Shown piece after piece: positions 55,509 to 64,000 of a DNA stretch of 64,000 bases. A program made the translations under genes and the position numbers. This stretch comes from Emcibacter sp. (GTDB taxonomy: Bacteria > Pseudomonadota > Alphaproteobacteria > Sphingomonadales > Emcibacteraceae). Below the pieces are notes generated by a model. The model was not told the origin of the DNA, ran no database searches, and was given only the letters and a program-made list of their open reading frames with translations. Numbering within the stretch: position 1 is the first letter of the stretch; each line of letters begins with the position of its first letter. The DNA lies in the NCBI GenBank assembly GCA_021741205.1, contig JAIOYI010000001.1:124001-188000 (forward strand). The letters are read 5' to 3'.

Positions 55509-56609
55509 TTACTGTAATCTCTCCCGCCTTAGGATGCGTAAAGAGGACGTGCTTTGATCCCCACAACCCATAGGCAGAAAAATGCGCCCTGTTTTTGTCA
55601 ATGTTTCGGCATCATAGGTTGCCACATCACAGGCCGCTCCGCCCACATAAACCTCATGACCATCTCCTGCTATGTTGATGGCATAATAGGTATGATCCTG
55701 ATCAATGCGTTTTTCTAATGTATTGGTCTGAAGATTAATTTTGCTCAGCTGGGTATAGGTGCCAAAGGCATGCTTGCCGTTAGGGCTGACCACGGTTGAG
55801 AAAATAAGCACAGAGGTATTTTCAAAATCATTGATGTCATATTTTCCCGTATCCAAATTCAAGGTCAAAAGACCCGTTTTATAGGCCTCTGGATCATCAG
55901 GAGCCTTATCGGTTTTCACAGAAAATACGGGGGTTGAAAAAATATCTGTTTGATCCCACAAAGGCCAAAAATCCAAAACATCCGGCAAGGAGCGATTTTC
56001 CAAGGTCCAATTACGAAGCGGTAAAGTTTCCACAATCTCGCCCGTTTTTGGATTCATTTTATAGATATCAAAACCCGCCGCATAAAGCCATTTATCATCC
56101 TTGGATTTCATCAGCATATGAATACGCCGCGGAGCCTCAAAGGAACGAATGGGCTGTGCGTTAAGACCAGATGAGGTATCATAAACCGCAATACGGGTGG
56201 GAAGCTGTTTATACTCAGACAGCAAAATCTGCGTGGAGAGCTGATAAACATAAAGCTCTTTTCCATCACGGCTGATATCAAAGGCATAAAAACCTTGTCT
56301 GCGGATATCACCGTCCACAAAGTCGGCCCGAAAAACCTGCTCGCCCGTATCACTATCAAGACCAACCAAAGATTTCATACGATTGGTCATCACATAAATA
56401 ACCTTGCCGTCAGGAGATGGGGCGAGGGAAAAAATCGTCCGACCAGCATCTGGAACAGCAAAGCTTCGAACGACCTTTTGTTGCTTCATATCCAAAATAT
56501 GAATATAACCGGGCTTCGTTCCTGTCACCAGATATTCTGTTGTTTCCGCCACGGCGCCATGTGTTATCAGAAAAAAACTTCCTAAAAAAATCAATAAATT
56601 ACGCATCAT
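55509..56609 (-). CDS. qhpB: Quinohemoprotein amine dehydrogenase beta subunit
   Basis: A 366-residue exported beta-propeller, with a signal peptide of about 21 residues (ending GAVA). Repeated blades are visible: PGYIHILDMKQQKVVRSF, SLAPSPDGKVIYVMTN, AFDISRDGKELYVYQ and VVSPNGKHAFGTY. It matches the YVTN/QHNDH beta subunit, which packs against the small quinone-bearing gamma subunit and helps form the active site. It is 15 bases downstream of qhpC. Confidence 0.9.
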   Translation of the reverse strand: MMRNLLIFLGSFFLITHGAVAETTEYLVTGTKPGYIHILDMKQQKVVRSFAVPDAGRTIFSLAPSPDGKVIYVMTNRMKSLVGLDSDTGEQVFRADFVDGDIRRQGFYAFDISRDGKELYVYQLSTQILLSEYKQLPTRIAVYDTSSGLNAQPIRSFEAPRRIHMLMKSKDDKWLYAAGFDIYKMNPKTGEIVETLPLRNWTLENRSLPDVLDFWPLWDQTDIFSTPVFSVKTDKAPDDPEAYKTGLLTLNLDTGKYDINDFENTSVLIFSTVVSPNGKHAFGTYTQLSKINLQTNTLEKRIDQDHTYYAINIAGDGHEVYVGGAACDVATYDAETLTKTGRIFLPMGCGDQSTSSLRILRRERLQ

Positions 56610-56624
56610 TTTTTCCTGTTTATC

Positions 56625-56945
56625 TTATTTCTTTGGGAATACTGTGTTTAATTGGCGCCAGTCATTACCAGCATTTGAAACTTCACCATCCCAATCGGGA
56701 TAAGTATTCATCACATCTGGCACTTGAGCCGGCCACCAACAAGGATCGGAACAACCGTAAAGGTCGGCCTCCATCGGTTGGCACAAGGATGCAACGCCGC
56801 CAAAGGCATCAACTTCCCAGCCGGGATCCATGGTTGAGGCACAGCCCGCCACCGTCTGCATGGCGACAACCTCCAGACGTTCTGTATCACCAGAGGCATC
56901 TTTTAAGGCCTGAGCCTTAATATTGATTGGCTTTAAATGTTTCAT
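56625..56945 (-). CDS. qhpC: Quinohemoprotein amine dehydrogenase gamma subunit (CTQ carrier)
   Basis: A 106-residue precursor whose mature part carries the cysteine tryptophylquinone cofactor. Alignment by spacing to the Paracoccus subunit shows every cross-link pair preserved: C35-E44, C55-D61, C69-D77 (thioethers) and C65-W71 (CTQ). The core reads [23 protein letters not shown] and [11 protein letters not shown]. By the same alignment residues 1-28 are the leader and M29 starts the mature chain. It lacks a Sec signal, as in known QhpC, and overlaps qhpD by four bases. Confidence 0.95.
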   Translation of the reverse strand: MKHLKPINIKAQALKDASGDTERLEVVAMQTVAGCASTMDPGWEVDAFGGVASLCQPMEADLYGCSDPCWWPAQVPDVMNTYPDWDGEVSNAGNDWRQLNTVFPKK

Positions 56946-58420
56946 GCGTTTTCTCCCATAGCAGTTGGGTTAAATGTCCGGCCCGTATTCAAAAGGGTGC
57001 GAGGGCTGACATGTTGTTCAAAATAACGGGGATTTTCGTGAAGTATTTTGGAATATACCCCAATACCAAAATCAATCCAATCCCGCATCAGATCACAATA
57101 ATGATAGGTAGGCATATTAATATCATCATAGGTGGCATAGGATTCATGATAGCAGCCACCAGAACAAAGATTTCTAATACGGCATGTCTTACACCCCGTT
57201 CCTTCTCGATCTGCCCGTCCTTCGAGGAATGCACCAAGTTCTTTCTTTTTAATACCCGTATCCACCGAACCATATTTTTCAATATCTGATCCTGTAAAGC
57301 GGTGACAGAGATTTAAGTCCCCCTCATGATCCACCGCCAAAAGACCAATACCCGCCCCACAAGGCAAGGATTTCTTTGTGCCCTCATAAAGATCCGTCAT
57401 CATCTGATGCATATTGGAAAAACCATTATTACGATTTTCCAAGGCTTCACTTAAATAATGCTCACCCAATTTTTTCATATTTTGAAAGACGTCATATAAT
57501 TCTTCATTACTGAGATTATAGAGTGTCATATCGCCCGACGTTACAGGGGCAAAACCAACTTCCGCAAAACCCAAATCATATTTCAAATGATTATGAATGG
57601 AAACCACATCCACAACCCCCGCAGTGAGGGTTACCCTTGCACCCACAGGTCTTGCCGTGTAACGCTCAAGCAGCATTTTGGCCTTTTTTGAGACCACATC
57701 ATAAGTTCCCTTGCCGCCAATGGTTTTGCGATTTTTATCATGAATCGCCTTTGGTCCATCCATGCTGATGGCAATGCCGAATTTATGATCGTTCAAATAA
57801 TCAATAATGTCTTCGGTGAGCAACGTCGCATTGGTGGTCAAGGAAAAATCAACTTTTTTACCTTCTTCCTGACAACGGCTTTCGGCATAATCCACCGCCG
57901 CCCGAATAAGCGGCATATTGCTTAACGGTTCTCCGCCAAAGAAAACCACATTGACCCGGTCACGGCTTTTGCCTTCACGGAGCAAAAGATCAATTGACTT
58001 TTTCGCCACATCAAAACCCATCAATTCACCCTTGACAGGCGTGGTTAAATCCTCTTTATAACAATAAGTGCAGCCTAGATTACAGCCCGTATTCACATTC
58101 AATATTATGGTGCTTAGGGGGTAATTTTCAATTTTTATTTTTGGAGGGGCGGGCCTTAGCAAAGCATCCCCCTTAATGATTTCCATGTCCAGAAAATCTT
58201 CAACAACACCCTTCACCTGATCGGCGGCATAACGTCCTTTAAAATGCAATTCCATGTCCGATTGAGTGACGTTGGTTTTTTCCTTGAACAGATCAAGTAT
58301 ATCGCCCGACATTTCGTCCAGATCAAAAAGCGATGTGGTCGGAATATGAAACAATATTCGCTTATCCCCGACAATAACGTCATGGGCATTTTGAGCAATA
58401 TATTGCAATCCTGTTGTCAT
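56942..58420 (-). CDS. qhpD: Radical SAM maturase for the QHNDH gamma subunit
   Basis: A 492-residue radical SAM/SPASM enzyme that forms the Cys-to-Asp/Glu thioether bonds in QhpC. The SAM cluster motif is C113-N-L-G-C117-T-Y-C120, followed by [11 protein letters not shown] and [10 protein letters not shown]. The SPASM region has [37 protein letters not shown] and a final YHYCDLMR cysteine. The first 90 residues look like a peptide-binding (RRE-like) domain. It overlaps its substrate gene qhpC. Confidence 0.95.
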   Translation of the reverse strand: MTTGLQYIAQNAHDVIVGDKRILFHIPTTSLFDLDEMSGDILDLFKEKTNVTQSDMELHFKGRYAADQVKGVVEDFLDMEIIKGDALLRPAPPKIKIENYPLSTIILNVNTGCNLGCTYCYKEDLTTPVKGELMGFDVAKKSIDLLLREGKSRDRVNVVFFGGEPLSNMPLIRAAVDYAESRCQEEGKKVDFSLTTNATLLTEDIIDYLNDHKFGIAISMDGPKAIHDKNRKTIGGKGTYDVVSKKAKMLLERYTARPVGARVTLTAGVVDVVSIHNHLKYDLGFAEVGFAPVTSGDMTLYNLSNEELYDVFQNMKKLGEHYLSEALENRNNGFSNMHQMMTDLYEGTKKSLPCGAGIGLLAVDHEGDLNLCHRFTGSDIEKYGSVDTGIKKKELGAFLEGRADREGTGCKTCRIRNLCSGGCYHESYATYDDINMPTYHYCDLMRDWIDFGIGVYSKILHENPRYFEQHVSPRTLLNTGRTFNPTAMGENA

Positions 58421-58438
58421 TTTGGGCTTCTCTTTTCG

Positions 58439-60001
58439 TTACCGAATTGGGGGTAAATTCCACCGTTGCACCGTTACGATTAACTGTGCCTCGCCTGTGA
58501 CTTTATGATCACCATCAGAAATTTCTGCCACAATTTTTAAATTACCCGCATTATTGGTGGCATATTGCCGTTCTTTATTTGGCCCAGCGCTTGCGGGCAT
58601 AAAAGTTCCTTGCTGGTTTATTGTACCAGAAAATCCCACATCATTGAGCCGTTCGGCTTCCTCGTTAAAGGGGTGCGCTTGCCATTTTGCGGGCATGATG
58701 CCAATTTTTGTATCGCCCATTTCTCCCTTCATATAGGCCACCGCCTCAAACTGTGCGCTCACGGGGGCGGTCTGTCCGCCGCCAAGACGGGCAATGGTCC
58801 AGTCTGGGAATACCTTAACAGTAGAAATCTTATCATAGACCACAACATCTGTTTCTGCCTGTCCCATGGTAATCTTATAGACTCCCTTGGTCATATCTTT
58901 ATTTGCGGCAATTTTTAAGCTAACCGAGGTTGGCGTTTGTTTTGTAACCTTAACATCAAGCCCCGCATCTGCGCTTATTTTGCCCGAAAGGCCGACCCCA
59001 TAAAGGGTAATGATTTTATCTTCGCCAATGCGGATATAATCCGATGATTTGACGAGAATTTCTGGTGTCGCATTTTTAATACGCACCGCTTTAAATTCAC
59101 CGCCCACATCATAATGGGCCGCATTATGCCAACGACCCTGCATTTGATTGCCGCTTTCGGACATAGCGTAAACCTCACGGGTTTCCGTGTCAGACATCTC
59201 GCCCGTACCCCGCCATTCATAGCCCGTATAGACAACTGCCTTGCTATGTCCTTTAAGGACGGTGCCGTCCATATTATGCAGATCATAACTTGCTTTAAAA
59301 TAATAGCCGTCTTTCTTGACCGTCATAATCCCTTCATAATCACCAATACCGGGACGATGACCACTTACCCGCCAGCTGCCTTCTGGGCTTTTATGAGGGG
59401 TTGTTTTCCAATGATCCCAATCCGCATTTTCAAAGGGATATAGAGCGGTCAACTCTTTATAGGTTTTGGTGGTTACTTCTTGCCACCAGAAACGATCCCG
59501 TGACCGTGCCTGATATTCCAATGAGGGAAATTGACCCACATGGAAATGCATATGTTTCATCCAGTCGTCTTCGGTGCGTCTTTGCAACCCATATCTTGCA
59601 TTGGTATGGCAGCGCCCACAAAGAGCATCCAAGTCATCATTAGGCGCCTTGTCCACAAAATGCGCCCTTTGTTCCAATACATAACGGAAAGGTGCTGCTT
59701 CTTGTGGCGCAAGTCCGCGCTCATCGGAAAGATATTTTATAATAGCAAAACGATCATTCTCATCAATATCTAGCCCGTGCAAATGTTGCATGCGAAAAAT
59801 GGTCATATCCCAACCTTCTGGGGTTTTTCGCACCTGTGAAATACGGGTGAGGTCGCCGCCGTCGGTCTGTTCATGGCAGGCGGTGCAATAGTCATTAACC
59901 AATGCCTTACCGTCCAATTCCTCCGCACGTGCGGTCAAAGTGAACAGAGATAATGTGAGTAAAATTAACCCCGATAGGAAGATATGCGCTTTGCTCAACA
60001 T
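58439..60001 (-). CDS. qhpA: Quinohemoprotein amine dehydrogenase alpha subunit (diheme)
   Basis: A 520-residue periplasmic subunit with a signal peptide (about 1-26, ending TARA) and two c-type heme sites, C39-TA-CH43 and C128-GR-CH132, in the N-terminal third. The rest is beta-rich (three domains) as in known QHNDH alpha subunits, with SGHRPGIGDYEGIMTV and GYEWRGTGEMSDTETREVY (trimmed). Electrons from CTQ pass through these hemes to cytochrome c or azurin-like carriers. It is the first gene of qhpADCB-ccmF. Confidence 0.93.
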   Translation of the reverse strand: MLSKAHIFLSGLILLTLSLFTLTARAEELDGKALVNDYCTACHEQTDGGDLTRISQVRKTPEGWDMTIFRMQHLHGLDIDENDRFAIIKYLSDERGLAPQEAAPFRYVLEQRAHFVDKAPNDDLDALCGRCHTNARYGLQRRTEDDWMKHMHFHVGQFPSLEYQARSRDRFWWQEVTTKTYKELTALYPFENADWDHWKTTPHKSPEGSWRVSGHRPGIGDYEGIMTVKKDGYYFKASYDLHNMDGTVLKGHSKAVVYTGYEWRGTGEMSDTETREVYAMSESGNQMQGRWHNAAHYDVGGEFKAVRIKNATPEILVKSSDYIRIGEDKIITLYGVGLSGKISADAGLDVKVTKQTPTSVSLKIAANKDMTKGVYKITMGQAETDVVVYDKISTVKVFPDWTIARLGGGQTAPVSAQFEAVAYMKGEMGDTKIGIMPAKWQAHPFNEEAERLNDVGFSGTINQQGTFMPASAGPNKERQYATNNAGNLKIVAEISDGDHKVTGEAQLIVTVQRWNLPPIR

Positions 60002-60044
60002 GACTTTTCCCGATTATTTTATAATATCATATCATAGAAACTGT

Positions 60045-60081
60045 AAAAAAGGCAGCCTTTCCGTTGTAATGGAAAGGCTGC
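60045..60081 (-). terminator. Intrinsic terminator of the TonB-dependent receptor gene
   Basis: A perfect 11-bp stem, GCAGCCTTTCC (60052-60062) with GGAAAGGCTGC (60071-60081), has an eight-base loop. On the minus strand it is followed by six T (60050-60045). It lies 13 bases past the receptor stop and 44 before the qhpA start, so the receptor and qhp genes are separate transcripts or linked only by read-through. Confidence 0.92.
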
Positions 60082-60093
60082 ACCTGATTTAGA

Positions 60094-62409
60094 TTAGAAA
60101 GCGTAGCTTAGATTCACGCCCCAAGTACGTGGCTGGCCGTAATATTGTTCCGTCAAACCGAACAGGCCGCCATTCTCCACCGTACCAGACAGATCAAAGG
60201 TCTGAACCAGATATTCTTCGTCGGTGATGTTTTTCACAAAGAAGCGCAAAGACCAATCATTATCCCCTTGTGGAATATAAGTGATTGACGCATTACCCAG
60301 AAAATAACCATCTTCGGTTAAGGCTTCGGTGCTAAGCAAACCAAAAGTATGCTCAGACCGATATTGGCCATCAACCTGAATAGCAAGCTTACCAGACCCC
60401 GCATCAAATTCATGACGGATCAAACCATTCAAATTCCATTTAGGTGTTTGCACAGGGCGAACTGTTGCGCCGGGCAATATTGCTGAAACATCACCCTCTG
60501 AAGTCGCCACATCAATGGTAATACCGGGAACATTTTTCACTTTCGCATCGATATAAGCAATGCCAAATTGAACGTCCATGCCCTCGGTCGGATTCAGTTG
60601 CAATTCAATTTCAAAACCCTTGTTCTTTGAATCGGCATTCAAGGTAAAGGTATCAAGTCCGATAATAGCGAAGGCCTGATAATCATTATAATCATAATAA
60701 TAGGCCGCACCATTCAAACGGGCTTTTCCTTCGGCAAAATCCCATTTAAAGCCAACCTCAAAGGCATCCAGAGTCTCAGGACGATAATTCATGAAATCAT
60801 CTGTCACATAAATGGCTGTTGGCAGTAGCGGCGCATTAAAACCGCCCGATTTCACACCACGATTCCAGCTCGCATAGAGCAAGGCATCATCACTGGGGCG
60901 ATAATTGACCTGAGCTCGTGCAGACCAACTTTTATCGTGACGTTTACCAGAATAAGGGTCAAGGGCATCAACAATTTCAATGGCATTAGGGTCAATACCG
61001 CTATCAGATGTATCAGGATACATATAAAGCACATCACGGTAGAAATGATCTTTCTTTTCATCAATATAACGGAAGCCCGCAATCAAACTGACCTGTTCAT
61101 TCATTTCAAACTCAACCTGACCAAAGAGTGACCATGTTTTTACCTTAGTTTGATATGGATTTCTGATGCCATTAAAGCCTTGTTCATCAACAGGACCAAA
61201 AACAGCCTCAACCAAACCTGGAATGATGCTACCATTGGTATCATCAATATCCAAATCCATATAATAGAAGCCTGTCACCCATTTTATATTATCTGTTTCA
61301 CCAGCAAGGCGCAATTCTTCGGAAAATTGTTTTGCGTCCGTGGTCAAGAAAAAGTTAAAATAATTAGACGGGGAGGCATCGGAATCTTCAATATAATTAC
61401 GGTTTACTGATTGATAATCGGTAATACTGGTGAGGCTCATACCGTCCCCCATATGCCAATTCAACGTTCCTGTATAACCATAAGTTTTGAGCTTGTTACG
61501 ACCAGGCCGATCATAATCGCCCGCAAAAACATCACCATCATTATCCAGATAATTATTCAATGTGGTATTAGGGACGGTTGGCGTCAAGACACCATCTGGA
61601 AAGGCTGAAGAAACATTTTCAAAGAAACCTGTCCGAATATCCTGTTGTCCAAAGCGGGCATTCAGCAAAAGATCAAAGGATTCGTTTGGTGTAAAGAGCG
61701 CCTGAAAGCGTCCAGCCGTTTCATTGGCATTGTTCAGCTTAGTATCGGGCATCAAACGGTTGGTAATATAACCACCGCCCTGATGGGTGGAGACAGAGGC
61801 TCTGACCGCAAGCTTATCATTCACGGGCAAATTCACCGCTCCTTGGAATTTGATCCGATCAAAACTGCCGTAGGTAATGCTGCCATATCCACCAAATTCT
61901 TCACCAGGTTTTTCGGTCACATAATGTACCAGACCACCCGTGGCATTACGGCCAAACAGAGTACCTTGTGGGCCACGTAATATTTCAACACGGTTCACAT
62001 CAAAAAGCATAAAGCCCGCACCAGACATTTGAGAGATATAAACCTCATCCACGTAAACAGCGATTGGACTTTCCACATTGGTGGTAAAATCATTATTGGC
62101 GACCCCACGAATACCGATGGAATAGTTGGCTTCCCCGTTGGGTTGTAGGGTGCTGACACCCGGTGCCATGGCGGTCACTTCCTGTGCATTGGTATAGCCC
62201 ATAGCTTCCAATTGTTCCCGTGAGAATGCAGAAATGGAAATGCCCACATCCTGCGCAGACTGGGAACGCTTTTGTGCGGTAACAGTCACTTCGTCCATCA
62301 ACATCTGAGCCGATGCTGGTAATGCTGCTGATACGGTCGCAATCAAGGCACCGCCCGCAAGAAGGCGCATTCTATTTTTTACAAATGAAAATTTGGTATT
62401 ATTCGTCAT
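60094..62409 (-). CDS. TonB-dependent outer-membrane receptor
   Basis: A 771-residue receptor: signal peptide (ending PASA, about residue 34), a TonB-box-like DEVTVTAQKR, a plug domain (GYTNAQEVTAMAPGVSTLQ, IEVLRGPQGTLFGRNATGG, the latter seen as VEILRGPQGTLFGRNATGG) and a barrel ending in NLSYAF. The RGPQGTLFGRNATGG plug is the type common in alphaproteobacterial and sphingomonad receptors for organic ligands rather than a strict siderophore type. The ligand is unknown; position beside the amine-oxidation genes suggests an amine-bearing compound, which is inference. It should be powered by the TonB operon at 22.6-27.8 kb or another. Confidence 0.93.
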   Translation of the reverse strand: MTNNTKFSFVKNRMRLLAGGALIATVSAALPASAQMLMDEVTVTAQKRSQSAQDVGISISAFSREQLEAMGYTNAQEVTAMAPGVSTLQPNGEANYSIGIRGVANNDFTTNVESPIAVYVDEVYISQMSGAGFMLFDVNRVEILRGPQGTLFGRNATGGLVHYVTEKPGEEFGGYGSITYGSFDRIKFQGAVNLPVNDKLAVRASVSTHQGGGYITNRLMPDTKLNNANETAGRFQALFTPNESFDLLLNARFGQQDIRTGFFENVSSAFPDGVLTPTVPNTTLNNYLDNDGDVFAGDYDRPGRNKLKTYGYTGTLNWHMGDGMSLTSITDYQSVNRNYIEDSDASPSNYFNFFLTTDAKQFSEELRLAGETDNIKWVTGFYYMDLDIDDTNGSIIPGLVEAVFGPVDEQGFNGIRNPYQTKVKTWSLFGQVEFEMNEQVSLIAGFRYIDEKKDHFYRDVLYMYPDTSDSGIDPNAIEIVDALDPYSGKRHDKSWSARAQVNYRPSDDALLYASWNRGVKSGGFNAPLLPTAIYVTDDFMNYRPETLDAFEVGFKWDFAEGKARLNGAAYYYDYNDYQAFAIIGLDTFTLNADSKNKGFEIELQLNPTEGMDVQFGIAYIDAKVKNVPGITIDVATSEGDVSAILPGATVRPVQTPKWNLNGLIRHEFDAGSGKLAIQVDGQYRSEHTFGLLSTEALTEDGYFLGNASITYIPQGDNDWSLRFFVKNITDEEYLVQTFDLSGTVENGGLFGLTEQYYGQPRTWGVNLSYAF

Positions 62410-62766
62410 TATATTTTCTCCCTAGATAGTTATGCTAAAACATACATGGTTATGGTGATATCTAAATCATCAAAGACATCGCCCTGTGATGACCACACAC
62501 GGCTCTTCCATAATAGACAACATATATCTTCAGGTGAAAGAGGCCAACCTAGACAAAGGGCTAAAACAACTCAGACATCTAATACTATAGTATCATAGTT
62601 CATTACGGACGGCACTATGTCCGTTATAGATCAAGGTGAAATTGCTATATTTTGCCCTATTCATGAAGCCGTTACCTATATCCTATTAATGCCAAGGTCT
62701 AATTTCCTCAGATCATTGCCCGTGCCATAATCCATGCTGTACATAATATAATTTGGGAGCATAAAA
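62410..62766. promoter_or_regulatory. Divergent promoter region with two dyad-symmetric sites
   Basis: This 357-base region separates the receptor gene from the aldehyde dehydrogenase gene. It holds a perfect 12-bp palindrome, ATACTATAGTAT (62582-62593), and, 11 bases on, an interrupted inverted repeat ACGGAC-N8-GTCCGT (62605-62624). Both are reasonable operator candidates for a regulator acting on one or both genes. A 49-codon frame near 62447 lacks a ribosome binding site and is not considered coding. Confidence 0.55.
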
Positions 62767-64000
62767 ATGACGTCAATGAATCAATATAAATTAAGTGAGA
62801 AAGTACGAAACTTTATTTCATCGCCTCGTAAGATGCTCATAAATGGTCAGTGGGTAAATTCTGTAAGCGGTAAAAATTTCAATACCCATGACCCCGCAAC
62901 TGGTGACGTAATCGTTGCGGTTGCCGAAGGAGATAAAGAAGATATCAACCGTGCCGTTGCCGCCGCACGCAAAGCGTTCGACGATGGTCCATGGTCGTCC
63001 ATGACCCCAACAGAGCGGGAACGCTGTATGTATCGCCTTGCGGATCTTATGGAACAAAATGCCGACACGCTTTCTGAACTTGAGGCCTTGGACAATGGTA
63101 AGAATGTGGCCATTGCCCGTGCCGTCGATATACAGGTTGCCATTGACTACATCCGTTATATGGCTGGATGGCCCTCCAAAATAATGGGAAGCACACTTCC
63201 CCTATCGGTTCCCTATGCCCCCGGTGCAAAATTTCTGGGCTATACCTTAAAAGAACCTGTGGGTGTAGTGGGTCAAATTATTCCTTGGAATTTCCCAGCT
63301 CTCATGTGTGCTTGGAAATTGGGTCCCGCCCTTGCCAGTGGTTGCACGGTTGTCCTGAAGCCCGCAGAAGAAACCCCTCTAACCGCCCTTTATATTGGTG
63401 AATTGATCTGTGAGGCTGGATTTCCTGAAGGTGTGGTCAATATTGTTCCAGGTTACGGCCATACGGCAGGAGCGGCCTTAACCGCCCATAAGGATGTGGA
63501 TAAGATTGCCTTCACAGGCTCCACAGAGGTGGGTAAAATTATTGTGAAAGCTGCCGCCGACACCATGAAAAATGTTTCCATGGAGCTTGGTGGAAAATCA
63601 CCCGCCATTATCCTGCCCGATGCGGATTTAAGCGTTGCTATCCCGGGTGCGGCCAGTGCCATTTTCTTTAACCAAGGTCAGGTTTGCTGTGCGGGTTCAC
63701 GCTTATTTGTACCTGATAGTCTTTATGATCAGGTTGTCAAAGGTCTTGCCGAAGTGGCCAATGGTATGAAAATTGGATCTGGGCTTAATCCTGAAAATAT
63801 GGTCAATCCTCTGGTATCGCAAATTCAATTTGACCGTGTTATGGGCTATATAGAAAGCGGGCGTGCCGAAGGGGCTGATATTGTGGCGGGTGGTGGTCGT
63901 CGCGGAGACAAGGGCTATTTCGTTGAACCCACAATTCTTGGTAATACCAACCGCGATATGAAGGTTGTCAGAGAAGAAATTTTTGGCCCCGTGGTCTGCG
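62767..64000 (+). CDS. NAD(P)-dependent aldehyde dehydrogenase, 3' end outside window
   Basis: An intact frame of 411 codons, starting at ATG 62767 with GGGAG eight bases upstream and running off the end. It is a class 1/2-type aldehyde dehydrogenase. Seen are IIPWNFPALMCAWKLGPALA, VLKPAEETPLTAL, FTGSTEVGK, the general base Glu in MELGGKSP, the catalytic Cys C307 in FFNQGQVCCAGSR, and REEIFGPVV at the edge. About 85 residues are missing. It would oxidise the aldehyde released by amine dehydrogenase to the acid, but it lacks a signal peptide, so the aldehyde must enter the cytoplasm. Substrate range is broad in the family. Confidence 0.94.
   Translation, partial: MTSMNQYKLSEKVRNFISSPRKMLINGQWVNSVSGKNFNTHDPATGDVIVAVAEGDKEDINRAVAAARKAFDDGPWSSMTPTERERCMYRLADLMEQNADTLSELEALDNGKNVAIARAVDIQVAIDYIRYMAGWPSKIMGSTLPLSVPYAPGAKFLGYTLKEPVGVVGQIIPWNFPALMCAWKLGPALASGCTVVLKPAEETPLTALYIGELICEAGFPEGVVNIVPGYGHTAGAALTAHKDVDKIAFTGSTEVGKIIVKAAADTMKNVSMELGGKSPAIILPDADLSVAIPGAASAIFFNQGQVCCAGSRLFVPDSLYDQVVKGLAEVANGMKIGSGLNPENMVNPLVSQIQFDRVMGYIESGRAEGADIVAGGGRRGDKGYFVEPTILGNTNRDMKVVREEIFGPVVC

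Noticed and set aside
62447-62596. 49-codon plus-strand frame upstream of the aldehyde dehydrogenase gene
   Set aside because: No ribosome binding site and a composition consistent with random non-coding DNA.
1-64000. tRNA genes, CRISPR arrays, insertion sequences, prophage or toxin-antitoxin genes
   Set aside because: I looked for T-arm motifs, regularly spaced repeats, transposase and integrase motifs by eye and saw none; a tool-based scan could still find degenerate copies.

Overview
The window reads as a chromosomal segment of a Gram-negative, respiring, AT-leaning alphaproteobacterium, probably marine and motile. The signs are a cbb3 oxidase operon with FixG/H/I/S-type accessory genes, CheY with a CheZ phosphatase, hslVU divergent from a hisBHAFE block, ileS-lspA-DUF3035 order, a TorF-like porin, a TonB2-type energy operon and a TonB-dependent receptor. 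The order cannot be fixed from sequence alone; Emcibacterales/Kordiimonadales-like lineages are a guess. No tRNA, rRNA, CRISPR array, prophage or insertion sequence was recognised. Coding density is high, and most junctions inside operons overlap by 1-4 bases.

Layout. 1-5.5 kb: end of ubiD, pmbA, a porin-like protein, an M23 peptidase and xseA. 5.6-15 kb: purD, a Na/Pi cotransporter with a small coiled-coil partner, an MscS channel, tadA, rluB-rsmD, a small unknown protein, mutL (probable TTG start), an unlisted 54-residue membrane protein and a DUF3035 lipoprotein. 15-22.5 kb: lspA, ileS, ribF, a MaoC hydratase, then cheY-cheZ facing a membrane protein with a degenerate EAL domain. 22.6-27.8 kb: a six-gene operon on the minus strand (DUF3450, TtpC-like, ExbB, ExbD, TonB, TPR) ending in a strong terminator.

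27.8-28.8 kb is a gene-poor stretch holding the most striking element: a class I cyclic-di-GMP (GEMM) riboswitch on the minus strand, whose 3' edge runs straight into the Shine-Dalgarno of a 58-residue unknown protein. Together with the degenerate EAL protein and CheY/CheZ this gives the region a c-di-GMP and motility flavour. After a secreted M19 dipeptidase, 30.2-38.3 kb carries ccoNOQP-ccoGHIS preceded by a perfect FNR-type box.

38.4-53.3 kb is mostly housekeeping: dapB-nth, a cupin, a lipoprotein, an EI24 membrane protein, a PfkB nucleoside kinase, hinT-hisE-hisF-hisA-GNAT-hisH-hisB, hslVU behind a heat-shock-like promoter, a LysE exporter, a Dus enzyme, selO and a GST.

53.3-64 kb is an amine-oxidation island. 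It encodes quinohemoprotein amine dehydrogenase (qhpA, qhpD, qhpC, qhpB) with a divergent CcmF/NrfE-family heme lyase as last gene. Upstream lies a TonB-dependent receptor with its own terminator and, divergently, an aldehyde dehydrogenase that runs off the window. The likely logic is uptake of an unknown ligand, periplasmic deamination of an amine, then oxidation of the aldehyde. Known maturation genes qhpE, qhpF and qhpG are not visible here.
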